Below, in pieces: positions 21,828-22,440 of a stretch of 22,440 nt of DNA. The notes beneath the pieces are model-generated. The model saw nothing but the letters and a program-made list of their open reading frames with translations, did no database searches and was not told where the DNA came from. The position numbers and the translations under genes were made by a program. The stretch's first letter is position 1. Every line of letters begins with the position of its first letter. Origin of the DNA: Candidatus Fermentibacterota bacterium (lineage in GTDB: Bacteria > Fermentibacterota > Fermentibacteria > Fermentibacterales > Fermentibacteraceae); contig PDSZ01000014.1 of NCBI GenBank assembly GCA_002748705.1, positions 1 through 22,440 on the forward strand, given 5' to 3'.

Positions 21828-22440
21828 ATGAAAAAGCTATCAGTTCTGTTAAGCCTTCCTGCAGCCATAGTTGTTTTGTTTTCTTCAAACGGTTCCGCTG
21901 AAATACTGAATATCGCCGGAGAGATAACAGAACATCTCTGGATTCAGGAGTACATACCTGACTGCGGTGAAGAGATTGTTCCTCTAAGCGAGTATGAGAA
22001 TTATGAAGTAGTTGAGCTTTTTGAAGCCAAAACCGTCTCAGACCTTGAAGCAGCCCTTTCCGACGGTTATCCCATGCCCTGGCTTGAAGAAGCTCTCAGG
22101 GACACAACGATTCCCCGTGAAGACAGGTACTGGCTTGACTGCCGAATCCGGTCTAACTATGCACAGAATCTACACTGCTTTGCAGACACAGACGGTACCA
22201 TATACTATCTGGACGCAGATGCTGTTTATCCTCTTGAGCTTTACTGGCGGGAGAACTCTGTTATGGACCCTGCCGGCTGGAATGCCGAGGGGTATTCACC
22301 GAGACCGGTGGGCGCTGAAGATCTTGATATAGGCTACATACTTAACCGCTATGGCCGGAGGATCGGCGAACTTCCTTTTCCTCTTGCTCAGAGTGCCATG
22401 TCAAGAGACGGAAGCCTCTCTGTAATGTCCACCGGCACCA
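21828..22440 (+). CDS. Secreted protein of unknown function, 5' part (runs off the window)
   Basis: The frame from the ATG at 21828 stays open for 204 codons to the edge. AGGAAAGG lies upstream. A signal peptide (MKKLSVLLSLPAAIVVLFSSNGSA) ends near residue 24, so the product is exported. The mature part is acidic and rich in aromatic residues (EHLWIQEYIPDCGEE, WLEEALRDTTIP, DRYWLDCRIRSNY), with three Cys. Near the edge the segment LPFPLAQSAMSRDGSLSVMSTG has the look of a beta-propeller or repeat-domain opening. I do not recognise a family. A large surface or cell-envelope protein is a guess from the style of this genome. Confidence 0.85.
   Translation, partial: MKKLSVLLSLPAAIVVLFSSNGSAEILNIAGEITEHLWIQEYIPDCGEEIVPLSEYENYEVVELFEAKTVSDLEAALSDGYPMPWLEEALRDTTIPREDRYWLDCRIRSNYAQNLHCFADTDGTIYYLDADAVYPLELYWRENSVMDPAGWNAEGYSPRPVGAEDLDIGYILNRYGRRIGELPFPLAQSAMSRDGSLSVMSTGT

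Noticed and set aside
22012..22332. Plus-strand open frame of 106 residues near the right edge
   Set aside because: It is in a different frame inside the secreted-protein gene at 21828, which has the signal peptide and ribosome-binding site.

Overview
The window looks like a chromosomal segment of an uncultured or little-studied Gram-negative bacterium. Evidence for that includes a TonB-like protein, a lipobox lipoprotein, and a secreted M14 peptidase that ends in a Por/T9SS-like tail. Base composition is moderate, genes are tightly coupled, and TTG or GTG starts are common. The style suggests an FCB-group or Fermentibacterota-type candidate phylum. That placement is inference from protein style, not from a marker-gene search. 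Promoters with a -35 of TTGnnn or similar, a 16-17 bp spacer and a TAnnnT-like -10 precede several transcription units.

Region by region. (1) 1-1000: an IS3-family insertion sequence on the minus strand, cut by the window edge. Its orfA and orfB overlap at TGATG and are also linked by an A9 slippery run. (2) 1001-1376: six copies of a 65-bp tandem repeat that abut the IS end. (3) 1748-2389: a LEA/WHy-like lipoprotein. (4) 2441-4291: tRNA-Cys followed by a tiny CxxC membrane peptide, a NapH-like Fe-S membrane protein and a TlpA-like thioredoxin, which looks like an envelope redox unit. (5) 4440-5444: a family 2 glycosyltransferase with an extra C-terminal Rossmann-like domain. (6) 5517-12027: a six-gene coupled operon. 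It encodes a STAS anti-anti-sigma protein, an RsbW-like kinase, a giant P-loop ATPase/HEAT/SpoIIE phosphatase, a SAM hydroxide adenosyltransferase, a GH57-like enzyme and a small four-cysteine protein. (7) 12203-17184: a sugar nucleotidyltransferase and APH-fold kinase pair, trpS, cysS and a TonB-like protein. (8) 17230-17466 (minus): rpsT, with its own promoter and terminator. (9) 17597-20189: the M14 carboxypeptidase, then a DnaJ-TPR protein overlapped by a MerR regulator. (10) 20220-21643: two tRNA-Pro genes (GGG and CGG) flanking pcm and a COG2426-type small export protein. (11) 21828 to the edge: the start of a secreted protein of unknown function, behind a strong promoter.

The most unusual item is the partner-switching module at 5517-9908. 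The kinase, the antagonist and a phosphatase that carries its own P-loop ATPase and a long helical-repeat sensor are encoded together, with no sigma factor nearby. The second is the 65-bp satellite beside the IS, whose units contain TTATACACA (a DnaA-box-like 9-mer) and can fold into long hairpins.
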